64,000 nucleotides of DNA, taken from Microbacterium sp. (GTDB lineage: Bacteria > Actinomycetota > Actinomycetes > Actinomycetales > Microbacteriaceae). The position numbers and the translations under genes were made by a program. The number at the start of each line of letters is the position of its first letter. Positions within the stretch are counted from its first letter, which is position 1. The stretch covers positions 21,644 through 85,643 of the forward strand of contig QFPM01000015.1 in assembly GCA_003248655.1 (NCBI GenBank), in the 5' to 3' direction. Below, in pieces: positions 8,616 to 17,558 of this stretch. Under the pieces are notes generated by a model that was given only the letters and a program-made list of their open reading frames with translations, was not told the origin of the DNA and ran no database searches.

Positions 8616-9251
8616 GTGACCCCTCGCCTCGCGCCCCTCCTCGGCGGTGCCGCCGCTCTTGCCCTCGCGCTCACCCTGAGCGGATGCACCTCAGAGCCGC
8701 CCGAGAGCGCGCCAGATGTGCCCCAGACGCCGAGCGACTCGGCATCCGCGACGCCGACGGCAGCGACGACCCCCACGCCCACGACGGCGGCGTGTCTCGT
8801 CGGAACGTGGACGATGGCGCAGGAGGACCTCGTCGGGTACTACGACGACATCAACCGCCTCATGTCGAAGTCGGGGGGCACCTTCGTCCCGGCGGGGATG
8901 GCGACGCTCGTCCTCGCCGCGGACGGCACCTTCACGTGGTCGCCGGAGATCGCCGTCACCGGCGACGTGTCGGGAGAGAAGCTCGTGATCTCGTTCTCGG
9001 GCGAGGTCACCGGCACGTATGAAGAGGACCGCAGCGACCGCGGCGACCGCATCTGGACCCCGACACAGTCGGGCGAGGCGCTACGCGTGCTCGCGACCGC
9101 CGACGGGGAGCCCACCGACGGTGGAGCGCTCAGCCAGCAGATCGGGGCCGTGCCGATCGGCGACGCGCGCGTCTCGTGCTCGACCGACACGCTCGTGCTC
9201 GTCTCGACCTTCTCGGACAGCACGGCGACCTCGGTCCTGCACCGGCACTGA
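8616..9251 (+). CDS. Putative lipoprotein, second of a tandem paralogous pair
   Basis: Function unknown. The 211-aa product has a signal peptide ending in LTLSGC, a Pro/Thr-rich linker to about residue 60, and a soluble domain. That domain repeats the features of the preceding gene: CLVGTWTMAQEDL, DGTFTWSPE, the paired Cys in VSCSTD, and the ending TSVLHRH. The proteins differ enough that the duplication is old. The GTG start follows TAGCCT (8604-8609) by six bases, so each copy seems to have its own leaderless promoter. The domain's beta-rich sequence and lipid anchor suggest an extracytoplasmic binding or sensing role, which is only inference. Confidence 0.8.
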   Translation: MTPRLAPLLGGAAALALALTLSGCTSEPPESAPDVPQTPSDSASATPTAATTPTPTTAACLVGTWTMAQEDLVGYYDDINRLMSKSGGTFVPAGMATLVLAADGTFTWSPEIAVTGDVSGEKLVISFSGEVTGTYEEDRSDRGDRIWTPTQSGEALRVLATADGEPTDGGALSQQIGAVPIGDARVSCSTDTLVLVSTFSDSTATSVLHRH

Positions 9252-9296
9252 GAGCAAGGCTGACACCCGCACCGGCAACGGTGACAGACTGAGGGC

Positions 9297-10940
9297 ATGA
9301 GCCGCGCAGGACAGCCAGCCGAAGCCTCCGACCTGATCGACATCGACGAGCTGATCGCCGCCTATTACGACCGAAAGCCGGATGCCGGCGTGCCCGAGCA
9401 GCGCGTCGCGTTCGGCACGAGCGGGCATCGCGGGTCGAGCCTGTCGACGAGCTTCAACGAAGACCACATCCTTGCGACGACCCAGGCGATCGTCGACTAT
9501 CGCGCGGGGCAGGGCATCACCGGCCCGCTCTTCCTCGGCCGCGACACCCACGGGCTGTCGCTGCCCGCCGAGCGCACCGCGATCGAGGTCCTCGTCGCGA
9601 ACGGCGTGGATGTCCGTGTCGACGCGCGGGACTCGTGGGTGCCGACGCCCGCGCTCAGCCACGCGATCCTCACCTACAACCGCGGGCGCGCGGCGGATGA
9701 CCCGGCCCGCGCCGACGGCATCGTCGTGACGCCCTCGCACAACCCGCCTCGCGACGGCGGCTTCAAGTACAACCCGCCGCATGGCGGGCCCGCCGACACC
9801 GACGCGACCGGCTGGATCGCCGACCGCGCGAATGCGCTCATCGCCGCGGGGCTCGAGGGCGTGCAGCGCACGCGGTACGCCGACCTCGACGCCGAGACGC
9901 TCGGCTCGTACGACTTCCGCGAGGGGTACGTGGCCGCCCTCGCCGACATCCTCGACCTCGCCGCGATCGCGAAGGCGGGCGTGCGGATCGGGGCAGACCC
10001 GCTCGGCGGCGCGTCGGTCGAGTACTGGGCCCTCATCGGCGAGCGCTACGGGCTCGACCTCACGGTCGTGAACCCCGAGGTCGACCCCACGTGGAAGTTC
10101 ATGACGCTCGACTGGGACGAGAAGATCCGCATGGATCCGTCGTCACCATCGGCCATGGCATCCCTCGTGGCGCGCCGCGACGAGTACGACATCCTCACCG
10201 GGAACGACGCCGACGCCGACCGGCACGGCATCGTGACGCCGGATGCCGGGCTGATGAACCCGAACCACTTCCTCGCGGTCGCGATCGACTACCTCTACGC
10301 GCACCGCCCGCAGTGGCCGGCGGATGCCGCGGTCGGCAAGACCCTCGTGTCGTCGATGATCATCGATCGCGTTGCCGAGGCGCTCGGGCGGCGCCTGCTC
10401 GAAGTGCCGGTCGGGTTCAAGTGGTTCGTGCCGGGCCTGCTCGACGGCTCGGTCGCGTTCGGCGGCGAGGAGTCGGCGGGCGCGTCGTTCCTGCGCTTCG
10501 ACGGCACCGTGTGGACGACCGATAAGGACGGCATCCTGCTGTGCCTGCTGGCATCCGAGATCCTCGCAGTGACGGGCAAGACGCCCTCGCAGCGATACGC
10601 GGAGCTCGAGGCGGAGTTCGGCGCCTCGGCGTATCAGCGCGTGGATGCCCCCGCGACGCCCGCGCAGAAGACGACGCTGTCGCGCCTCGCGCCGGATGCC
10701 GTCACTGCGACCGAGCTCGCGGGCGAGCCCATCACGGCGAAGCTGTCGCACGCGCCCGGCAACGGCGCCGCGATCGGCGGGCTGAAGGTGCAGACCGAGC
10801 ACGCGTGGTTCGCCGCGCGGCCGTCCGGCACCGAGGACGTGTACAAGCTGTACGCCGAGTCGCTGCGCGGGCCTGAGCACCTCGCCGAGGTGCAGGCCGA
10901 GGCGCGCGCGGTCGTGTCGGAGGCGCTCGGCGGGGTGTAG
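9297..10940 (+). CDS. pgm: Phosphoglucomutase (alpha-D-glucose phosphate-specific)
   Basis: Interconverts glucose-1-phosphate and glucose-6-phosphate, 547 aa, the normal length. The catalytic phosphoserine is Ser147 in VVTPSHNPPRDGGFKYNPPHGG. The metal-binding loop is GNDADADRHG and the sugar-binding loop GGEESAGASFLR. The phosphate-binding loop is ARPSGTEDVYKLYAES near the C-terminus. ATG 9297 follows GAGGG. A CAGACT hexamer lies six bases upstream, a weaker match to the leaderless pattern seen elsewhere. It would connect the galactose and beta-glucoside pathways in this window to glycolysis. Confidence 0.97.
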   Translation: MSRAGQPAEASDLIDIDELIAAYYDRKPDAGVPEQRVAFGTSGHRGSSLSTSFNEDHILATTQAIVDYRAGQGITGPLFLGRDTHGLSLPAERTAIEVLVANGVDVRVDARDSWVPTPALSHAILTYNRGRAADDPARADGIVVTPSHNPPRDGGFKYNPPHGGPADTDATGWIADRANALIAAGLEGVQRTRYADLDAETLGSYDFREGYVAALADILDLAAIAKAGVRIGADPLGGASVEYWALIGERYGLDLTVVNPEVDPTWKFMTLDWDEKIRMDPSSPSAMASLVARRDEYDILTGNDADADRHGIVTPDAGLMNPNHFLAVAIDYLYAHRPQWPADAAVGKTLVSSMIIDRVAEALGRRLLEVPVGFKWFVPGLLDGSVAFGGEESAGASFLRFDGTVWTTDKDGILLCLLASEILAVTGKTPSQRYAELEAEFGASAYQRVDAPATPAQKTTLSRLAPDAVTATELAGEPITAKLSHAPGNGAAIGGLKVQTEHAWFAARPSGTEDVYKLYAESLRGPEHLAEVQAEARAVVSEALGGV

Positions 10941-11068
10941 CCGCGGGGCCTCCTCCCCAGGGTGCGTGTCGGGCGAGTTGTCCACCGATCGACTCTTGCC
11001 ACCCGTGCGTGTCACGGGCGGACGCTAGCGTTCGTGACATCCCGCCCGCGACGGGTGAGAATGGAGGC

Positions 11069-11419
11069 ATGACCGTGACCCCGGAGATCCTCGGCGTGAT
11101 CATCGCCGCCTTCGGCGGAGCCGCGACCTTCCTCGGCGGCGTCGCCGCCCTCAACGCGCGCATGATGCAGAGGATCGATTCGAGGTTCGACCAGGTCGAC
11201 GCGCGGTTCACGCAGGTCGATGCGCGGTTCGCGCAGGTCGACGCGCGGTTCGACCAGGTTGACGCGAGGTTCGCGCAGGTCGACACGCGGTTCGATCGGG
11301 TCGATGCGCGCTTCGACCGTCTCGAAGCACGCGTCGACAGCCTCGCGACCGACGTCGTCGGCGTGCAGGTCGCGGTCGCGCGGCTCGAGGGGCCTCAGCC
11401 GCGGCTGCTGCGGCCCTGA
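11069..11419 (+). CDS. Small membrane-anchored coiled-coil protein with heptad repeats
   Basis: Function unknown. The 116-aa product starts with a single predicted membrane segment (about residues 5-30: EILGVIIAAFGGAATFLGGVAAL). A run of near-identical heptads follows (RFDQVDA, RFTQVDA, RFAQVDA and so on) at about 38-85. It ends with a coiled coil (DRLEARVDSLATDVVGVQVAVARLE). A single-spanning protein with a long heptad coil suggests a bundle-forming scaffold. ATG 11069 is preceded by GGAGG, and an upstream in-frame ATG at 11009 lacks one. The last 25 bases overlap the 3' end of the convergent glycerate kinase gene. Confidence 0.75.
   Translation: MTVTPEILGVIIAAFGGAATFLGGVAALNARMMQRIDSRFDQVDARFTQVDARFAQVDARFDQVDARFAQVDTRFDRVDARFDRLEARVDSLATDVVGVQVAVARLEGPQPRLLRP
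11175..11320 (+). repeat. 21-bp tandem repeats coding for coiled-coil heptads
   Basis: Seven imperfect 21-bp units of the type GATGCGCGGTTCGNNCAGGTC run through the coiled-coil gene. Each encodes one heptad, so slippage can change the coil length by whole heptads without a frameshift. Confidence 0.7.
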
Positions 11420-12543
11420 CCAGGTACGGCCTCTGATCGCGCGGCGAGGGTCTTCCCCGCCTCGCGAAGCCATCGCTCCGGCGACGACATCGCAGCCTCG
11501 GCAGACCCCGCCAGGTCGGTGAGGGACAGCATGATGGCGAACCTGCCGGCATCCGCACCCGTCATTCGCCCCGTCATTCGCCCCGCGACGAGGGCGACGG
11601 GCACACCGCGCGTTCGCGCAAGGTCGGCGACGAACGCGGGCGCCTTGCCCGCCGTGGACTGGCCGTCGTACGATCCCTCGCCCGTGATGACGAGGTCGGC
11701 AGTCGCGATCGCGTCGTCGAGCCCGATGAGACGCCCGACCTCGGCAGCGCCCGGCGCGAGGGTGGCGCCCCACGCGAGCAGAGCGAATCCGGTGCCGCCC
11801 GCGGCCCCGGCACCCGGCGCGTGCGGGTCGGCGATCCCGACCAGCTCCGCCAGCCGCCTCAGTCCGTCGTCGACGACCGACAAGTCCGCGGCGGCGAGTC
11901 CCTTCTGCGGGCCGAAGACGGATGCCGCTCCGCGCGGCCCGCACAGCGGCGCGTCGACGTCGGTGACGACGATGACTCCGCCGCGCGGGGGCTGCCGCAG
12001 CGCCATGAGGTCGACGGATGCCAGCGGCGCGAGTCCGCGTGCGCCCGTCGCGACCGGCGAACCCGTCGCGTCGAGGAAGCGAGCACCGAGCGCGGTGAGC
12101 AGCCCCATCCCGCCATCGGTCGACGCGCTCGACCCGATGCCGAGCACGAGTCGCTCCACGCCGTGATCGAGCGCGTCGGCGATCGCCTCGCCGAAGCCGA
12201 GCGTGTCGGCATCCCACGGCCGCAGGTCGTCGCCGAGCAGTTCGATCCCGCTCGTCGAGGCGAGCTCGATGACGCCTGTGCCGTCCGGGAACGCGAGCCA
12301 GTGCGCGTCGACGGCGCGGCCGTGCGGGCCGGCGACGGTGACGGGCATCCGCCGCGCACCCGGGAGGGCACGCTCGAATGCGTCACGAGTGCCCTCGCCG
12401 CCGTCGGCCATCGGCAGCTCCGTCACGACGTCGTCGGGACGGGCCGACAGCCAGCCGTCGCGCAGCGCGGCGCAGGCCGCGGCCGCACCGATCGAACCCT
12501 TGAAGCTGTCGAGCGCGACGACGATGCGGCGGGGAGGAGCCAT
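11395..12543 (-). CDS. glxK: Glycerate kinase (type 1, GlxK family)
   Basis: Phosphorylates D-glycerate in the glycerate/glyoxylate pathway, 382 aa, family-typical length. It shows RIVVALDSFKGSIGAAAACAA, PMADGGEGTRDAF, VLGIGSSASTDGGMGLL and, near residue 295, ITGEGSYDGQSTAGKAP. These match the GlxK/GarK signatures. The ATG at 12543 is six bases after a minus-strand TATCCT box (12550-12555), giving a probable leaderless mRNA. A perfect 12-bp duplication (11561-11584) adds GRMT in frame. The gene is divergent from galE. Confidence 0.93.
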   Translation of the reverse strand: MAPPRRIVVALDSFKGSIGAAAACAALRDGWLSARPDDVVTELPMADGGEGTRDAFERALPGARRMPVTVAGPHGRAVDAHWLAFPDGTGVIELASTSGIELLGDDLRPWDADTLGFGEAIADALDHGVERLVLGIGSSASTDGGMGLLTALGARFLDATGSPVATGARGLAPLASVDLMALRQPPRGGVIVVTDVDAPLCGPRGAASVFGPQKGLAAADLSVVDDGLRRLAELVGIADPHAPGAGAAGGTGFALLAWGATLAPGAAEVGRLIGLDDAIATADLVITGEGSYDGQSTAGKAPAFVADLARTRGVPVALVAGRMTGRMTGADAGRFAIMLSLTDLAGSAEAAMSSPERWLREAGKTLAARSEAVPGQGRSSRG

Positions 12544-12549
12544 GAGCCG

Positions 12550-12559
12550 AGGATAGGCT
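12550..12559. promoter_or_regulatory. Back-to-back -10 boxes for glycerate kinase and galE
   Basis: The 10-mer AGGATAGGCT holds TATCCT on the minus strand (12550-12555, six bases before the kinase ATG) and TAGGCT on the plus strand (12554-12559). The two share two bases. This is the same AGNNTANNCT arrangement as at 3206-3215. On the galE side a 21-base leader with AAAGGGA follows, so galE is led while the kinase is leaderless. Confidence 0.55.
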
Positions 12560-12580
12560 GAAGCCGTCGAAAGGGATGAG

Positions 12581-13561
12581 ATGAGTTGGCTGGTCACCGG
12601 CGGAGCCGGGTACATCGGAGCGCATGTCGTCCGGGCGCTGGCGTCGGCGGGGATCGAACCGGTCGTCGTCGATGACCTCTCGAGCGGACACGCGTCGTTC
12701 GTGCCCGACGGCATCCCGTTCGTCCGCGGAACGATCCTCGACCGCGGGCTGCTCGTCGGCGCGATGCGCGAACACGGCGTGACCGGCGTCATCCACGTCG
12801 CGGGCTTCAAGTACGCGGGCGTCTCGGTGCAGCGGCCCCTCCACACGTACGAGCAGAACGTCGACGGCACGCGCGTCGTGCTCGCTGCGATGGCGGATGC
12901 CGGGGTGACCGACATCGTGTTCTCGTCGTCGGCGGCGGTGTACGGCACGCCGGATGTGCCGCTCGTGACGGAGGACCTTCCCAAGCGCCCGGCATCCCCC
13001 TACGGCGAGTCGAAGCTCATCGGCGAGTGGCTGCTGCGCGATCAGGGCGTCGCGACGGCGGGGAGCGATGCGCCGCTGCGGCACACGTCCCTGCGGTACT
13101 TCAACGTCGTCGGGTCGGCCGACACGGCCGTGTACGACACGAGCCCGCACAACCTCTTCCCGATCGTGTTCGAGAAGCTGCTCGCCGGTGAGACGCCGCA
13201 GATCAACGGCGACGACTACGACACCCCCGACGGCACGAACGTGCGCGACTACGTGCACGTCGGCGACATCGCCGCCGCGCACGTCGTCGCGGCGCAGCGC
13301 CTCGCCGCGGGTGAGTCGGTCGAGCCGGCCTACAACCTCGGCTCGCAGAACGGGCTGAGCGTGCGCGAGATCATGGATGCCATGGCCCGCGTCACGGGCA
13401 TCGACTTCACCCCCGCGGTCGGCCCGCGGCGCGCGGGCGACCCGGACCGCATCGTCGCGACGGGAGAGCTCGCCGCGCGCGACCTCGACTGGCAGAACCG
13501 CTACACGGTCGACGAGATGGTGCGCACGGGCTGGGACGCCCGCCGCGCGGCGCAGGTCTGA
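12581..13561 (+). CDS. galE: UDP-glucose 4-epimerase
   Basis: Interconverts UDP-galactose and UDP-glucose, the third Leloir step, 326 aa. The NAD-binding Rossmann motif is TGGAGYIGAHVV at 6-17. The SSSAAVYG segment and YGESK (Tyr/Lys catalytic pair, about residue 143) are present, as are the substrate-binding RYFNVVGS and RRAGDPD. An AAAGGGA Shine-Dalgarno precedes ATG 12581. The neighbouring lacI-galT-galK genes confirm the galactose role. It is convergent with the regulator gene across a palindromic repeat element. Confidence 0.96.
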   Translation: MSWLVTGGAGYIGAHVVRALASAGIEPVVVDDLSSGHASFVPDGIPFVRGTILDRGLLVGAMREHGVTGVIHVAGFKYAGVSVQRPLHTYEQNVDGTRVVLAAMADAGVTDIVFSSSAAVYGTPDVPLVTEDLPKRPASPYGESKLIGEWLLRDQGVATAGSDAPLRHTSLRYFNVVGSADTAVYDTSPHNLFPIVFEKLLAGETPQINGDDYDTPDGTNVRDYVHVGDIAAAHVVAAQRLAAGESVEPAYNLGSQNGLSVREIMDAMARVTGIDFTPAVGPRRAGDPDRIVATGELAARDLDWQNRYTVDEMVRTGWDARRAAQV

Positions 13562-13569
13562 CCACGTAC

Positions 13570-13651
13570 GTACTCCGCAGGCTCGCGCGTACTCCGCAGC
13601 GGAACGCGCGACCGGCTGCGGAGTACGTCTGTTTCTGCGGAGTTGCTGCGG
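13570..13651. repeat. 19-bp-period palindromic element, word GTACTCCGCAG
   Basis: GTACTCCGCAG occurs at 13570-13580 and 13589-13599, 19 bp start to start. Its reverse complement CTGCGGAGTAC occurs at 13616-13626, and nine of its eleven bases recur at 13635-13643, again 19 bp apart. The spacers are 8, 16 and 8 bases and are not complementary to each other. The element sits between the convergent galE and lacI-type genes, where it could also work as a terminator. Confidence 0.85.
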
Positions 13652-13696
13652 CCCCCGCGGGCCGCGCGCGACGGCGGAGGTCCCGGCGCGAGCGGG

Positions 13697-14674
13697 TCAG
13701 GCGCTCGCGCGGCGGACGAGGGTCGGACTGAGGGTCACGGATGCCGGCGCCGCGCCGGCGATCCGGGCGACGAGCGCGTCGACGGCGGACTCGCCCAGGG
13801 CGTCGAAGTCCTGGCGGACGGTCGTGAGCGGCGGGCGATAGTCCGCGGCATCCGCGATGTCGTCGAACCCGACGACGGCGACATCGTCGGGGATCGAGCG
13901 CCCCGCATCGGCGAGCGCGCGCATCGCTCCGAGCGCCATCTGGTCGTTCGCCGCGAACACGGCCCCCACCGCGGCCGGCAGCGCGCGTGCGGCGGCGTGA
14001 GCGGATGCCGCGGTCCAGTCGCAGCGGACGACCGGCGGAACGGCGGATGCCGCCACCCCCGCGGCCTCGAGCTCGGCGCGCCAGCCGCGTTCGCGTTCGG
14101 ATGCCGCGAAGGATGCCGTCGGCCCGGCGACGTGCCAGACCGGTCCGCGGTCGAGGTCGAGGAGAAGACGCGTCGCGGCCCGCGCACCGGCGGCATGGTC
14201 GGTCTGCACGATCGAGTAGCGATCGTCGGGTGGGGAGTCGACGACGACGAGGGCGAGCCCGTCGGGCGGCCGGACGGTGCGCGCGGCGGCGGTCGCCTCG
14301 TTCAGGACGATCGCGCCGTCGACGCCCTGCTCGCGCAGTCGCGCGAAGCCGCGCACCACGTCATCCGCACCGCTCGCGGTGACGACGGTGAGAACATACC
14401 CGCGGGATGCGGCGGCGCCCGAGATCGCCTGCAGCATGCGCGAGTTGCCGACCGTCGCGAGGGTCGACACGAGCAGTCCGATCGCGTCGGTGCGGCCCGT
14501 GCGCAGGGCACGCGCGGCGCGGTGCGGGCGGTAGCCGAGCGACGCCATCGCCGCCTCGACACGCGCACGAGTGCCCGGATCGACCCGCGGGCTGCCGTTG
14601 ACGACGCGTGAGACCGTCTGTCCCGACACCCCCGCGGCGACCGCCACGTCCGCCATCGACACTCGTCGCTCCAC
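13697..14674 (-). CDS. LacI family regulator of the galactose genes
   Basis: 325-aa repressor with an N-terminal LacI HTH (MADVAVAAGVSGQTVSRVVNGSP, about 7-29). The periplasmic-binding-protein-like effector domain ends with FDDIADAADYRPPLTTVRQD. GTG 14674 is preferred: an AGGGGG Shine-Dalgarno lies six bases upstream and the HTH begins just after. ATG 14656 is the alternative. It is divergent from galT-galK, and a 14-bp palindrome of the LacI-operator type overlaps the galT promoter. Control of galTK by a galactose-derived ligand is inferred from this arrangement. Confidence 0.93.
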   Translation of the reverse strand: MERRVSMADVAVAAGVSGQTVSRVVNGSPRVDPGTRARVEAAMASLGYRPHRAARALRTGRTDAIGLLVSTLATVGNSRMLQAISGAAASRGYVLTVVTASGADDVVRGFARLREQGVDGAIVLNEATAAARTVRPPDGLALVVVDSPPDDRYSIVQTDHAAGARAATRLLLDLDRGPVWHVAGPTASFAASERERGWRAELEAAGVAASAVPPVVRCDWTAASAHAAARALPAAVGAVFAANDQMALGAMRALADAGRSIPDDVAVVGFDDIADAADYRPPLTTVRQDFDALGESAVDALVARIAGAAPASVTLSPTLVRRASA

Positions 14675-14769
14675 CCGCCGCCCCCTCTGCCCCGCATACG
14701 CGCTCAGCCCGCCCGGCACACGCCGCCACGTCTCCGGAGCTCCGGTCATTTCTCCGGAGATTCCGATCA

Positions 14770-14806
14770 TGTTGACGATAACACGGCCGAGTTCTAGAGT
14801 GTTGAC
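14770..14806 (+). promoter_or_regulatory. galT promoter with overlapping LacI-type operator
   Basis: The near-perfect palindrome TGTTGACGATAACA (14770-14783) contains the -35 box TTGACG (14772-14777). Seventeen bases later comes TAGAGT (14795-14800), and six bases after that the GTG of galT. This is a complete sigma-A promoter for a leaderless mRNA, and a LacI-family dimer bound to the palindrome would block it. A second perfect palindrome, TCTCCGGAGA (14751-14760), lies just upstream and may be another protein-binding site. Confidence 0.8.
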
Positions 14807-15999
14807 GTGAACATTCCGGAGTTGCGGACGCCCGCGACGTCCCCCTTCGAGCTCCTCGGCGCCGGCGTCGTCAAGCGACCGACGCGTCTCGCCGACGGGC
14901 GCGAGCTGATCTACTACGACGACCCCGACACCGCGCTGGGCCCCGACCGCGCCGTCGATGCCCGCGCGCTCGACCCCCGCCCGGCGACGGCGACGATGCG
15001 ACAGGACATCCTGACCGGCGACTGGATCTCGGTCGCCGCGGCCCGCCAGAGCCGTGCGTTCCTGCCGCCGGCCGAACTCGACCCGCTCGCCCCGCAGTCG
15101 GCGACGAACCCGTCCGAGGTGCCCTCGCGCTACGACGTCGCGGTCTTCGAGAACCGCTCCCCCTCGTTCGGCCCCGCCCTGGCCGAGGCCCTCGGCGAGG
15201 ATGCCGGCGACGCGCCCACGGCAGACGACCCGCCGCGCGGACTCGACGACCTCGCCCACCCCGGCCTCGGCCGCACGCGCACGAGCGTCGGACGCTGCGA
15301 AGTCGTCTGCTTCGCGCCCGACCACGCCGGCTCGTTCGGCACGCAGACTCCGACGCGCGCCCGCACCGTCATCGAGGCGTGGGCCGACCGCACGGCGGCG
15401 CTGTCCCTGCTCCCCGGCATCCAGCAGGTGTTCCCGTTCGAGAACCGCGGCGAGGCGATCGGGGTGACGCTGCACCACCCGCACGGGCAGATCTACGCGT
15501 ATCCGTACCTCACGCCGCGGACGCAACGCCTGCTCGATCAGCTCGATCGCACGGCGCCCGACCTGTTCGCGCGCATTCTCGCGTTCGAGCAGGAGGGCCC
15601 CCGCGTCGTCCTCCGCGGCGAGCACTGGACGGCGTTCGTGCCGTTCGCGGCGCGCTGGCCGATCGAGCTGCACGTGCTGCCGCACCGGCACGTGCCCGAC
15701 TTCGCCGCGCTGAGCGATGCCGAGCGCGACGAGCTCGCGCCGTTCTACCTGCGGCTGCTGCGCGGCATCGACGCGCTCTACGACACTCCGACGCCGTACA
15801 TCGCGGCGTGGCATCAGGCGCCCGTGAACGTCGGGCGCGACACCGTGCGTCTAAACCTGCAACTGACGAGCCCGCGCCGCGCGGCCGACAAGCTCAAGTA
15901 TCTCGCGGGTTCCGAGGCGGCGATGGGCGCGTGGATCGGCGACATCCCGCCCGAGGCGGCGGCCGACCGGCTGCGCGCGGCTGTCGAAGGAGTATCACT

Positions 16000-16003
<4 letters not shown>
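14807..16003 (+). CDS. galT: Galactose-1-phosphate uridylyltransferase
   Basis: Transfers UMP from UDP-glucose to galactose-1-phosphate, 398 aa. The active-site HPHGQIYAYP (HxHxQ-type) is at about residues 222-231, with NRSPSFGP earlier in the chain. ELHVLPHRHVPDF follows, and WHQAPVNVGRD near the C-terminus carries another conserved His. The start is GTG, directly downstream of a strong leaderless promoter. Its TGA overlaps the GTG of galK (GTGA), so the pair is translationally coupled. Confidence 0.96.
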
Positions 16004-17157
<1,154 letters not shown>

Positions 17158-17320
17158 ACCGGGCGCCCGACGCGGAGCCCGACCCGACGCCTGACGTGAC
17201 GCCCGGCCCGGGTCCTGACCCGAGCGCCCGACCCGGCGTCTGACCCGACGCCGGCCGCGACGCCCGACCCGGCGCCCGACCCGGCGCCTGACCCGGCGCC
17301 TGACCCCGATAGGGTGCGGG
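17158..17320. repeat. Degenerate GC-rich tandem repeats after galK
   Basis: About 160 bp made of imperfect, roughly 12-base units of the type GACCCGGCGCCT and GACGCCCGACCC, starting right after the galK stop. I see no gene in it. It forms the first part of a 400-bp non-coding interval between convergent genes. Confidence 0.7.
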
Positions 17321-17334
17321 TCTCCGTGTCTCGT

Positions 17335-17520
17335 CGGGCGCCACTTCGTCGCACTGGCGCCACATCGCCGCGGTGTCGCCATGTCGGGCGCCAGTTTGCC
17401 GCGCGGGCGCCACAGATCTGTAGCGCCCGAGCAGCAAACTAGCGCCCGAGCTGGGAGGTCGGATAGTGGCGCCCCCGTGGGAATCAGGGAGGTGGCGCCG
17501 GGTCAGAGAAGTGGCGCCGA
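17335..17520. repeat. Nested 19-bp-period palindromic elements, word GGGCGCCAC
   Basis: The core GGCGCCAC or a close variant begins at 17337 and 17356, with a decayed copy (GTCGCCAT) at 17375. It recurs at 17387 and 17406. Complementary GTGGCGCC-like words begin at 17420 and 17439, at 17466, and at 17492 and 17511. The steps 17337-17356-17375, 17387-17406, 17420-17439 and 17492-17511 are each exactly 19 bp. The layout looks like one element inserted within another. No gene is visible. The same word recurs inside a coding region at 39265-39328. Confidence 0.8.
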
Positions 17521-17558
17521 CACGGGGAAAACGCGCCGGAGGGGCTGAGCGCGGGCGG

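Noticed and set aside
13697..15814. A 705-codon frame extending the LacI-type regulator upstream through galT
   Set aside because: The extension runs antisense to galT and across the promoter/operator. The HTH begins just after the GTG at 14674, which has a good Shine-Dalgarno.
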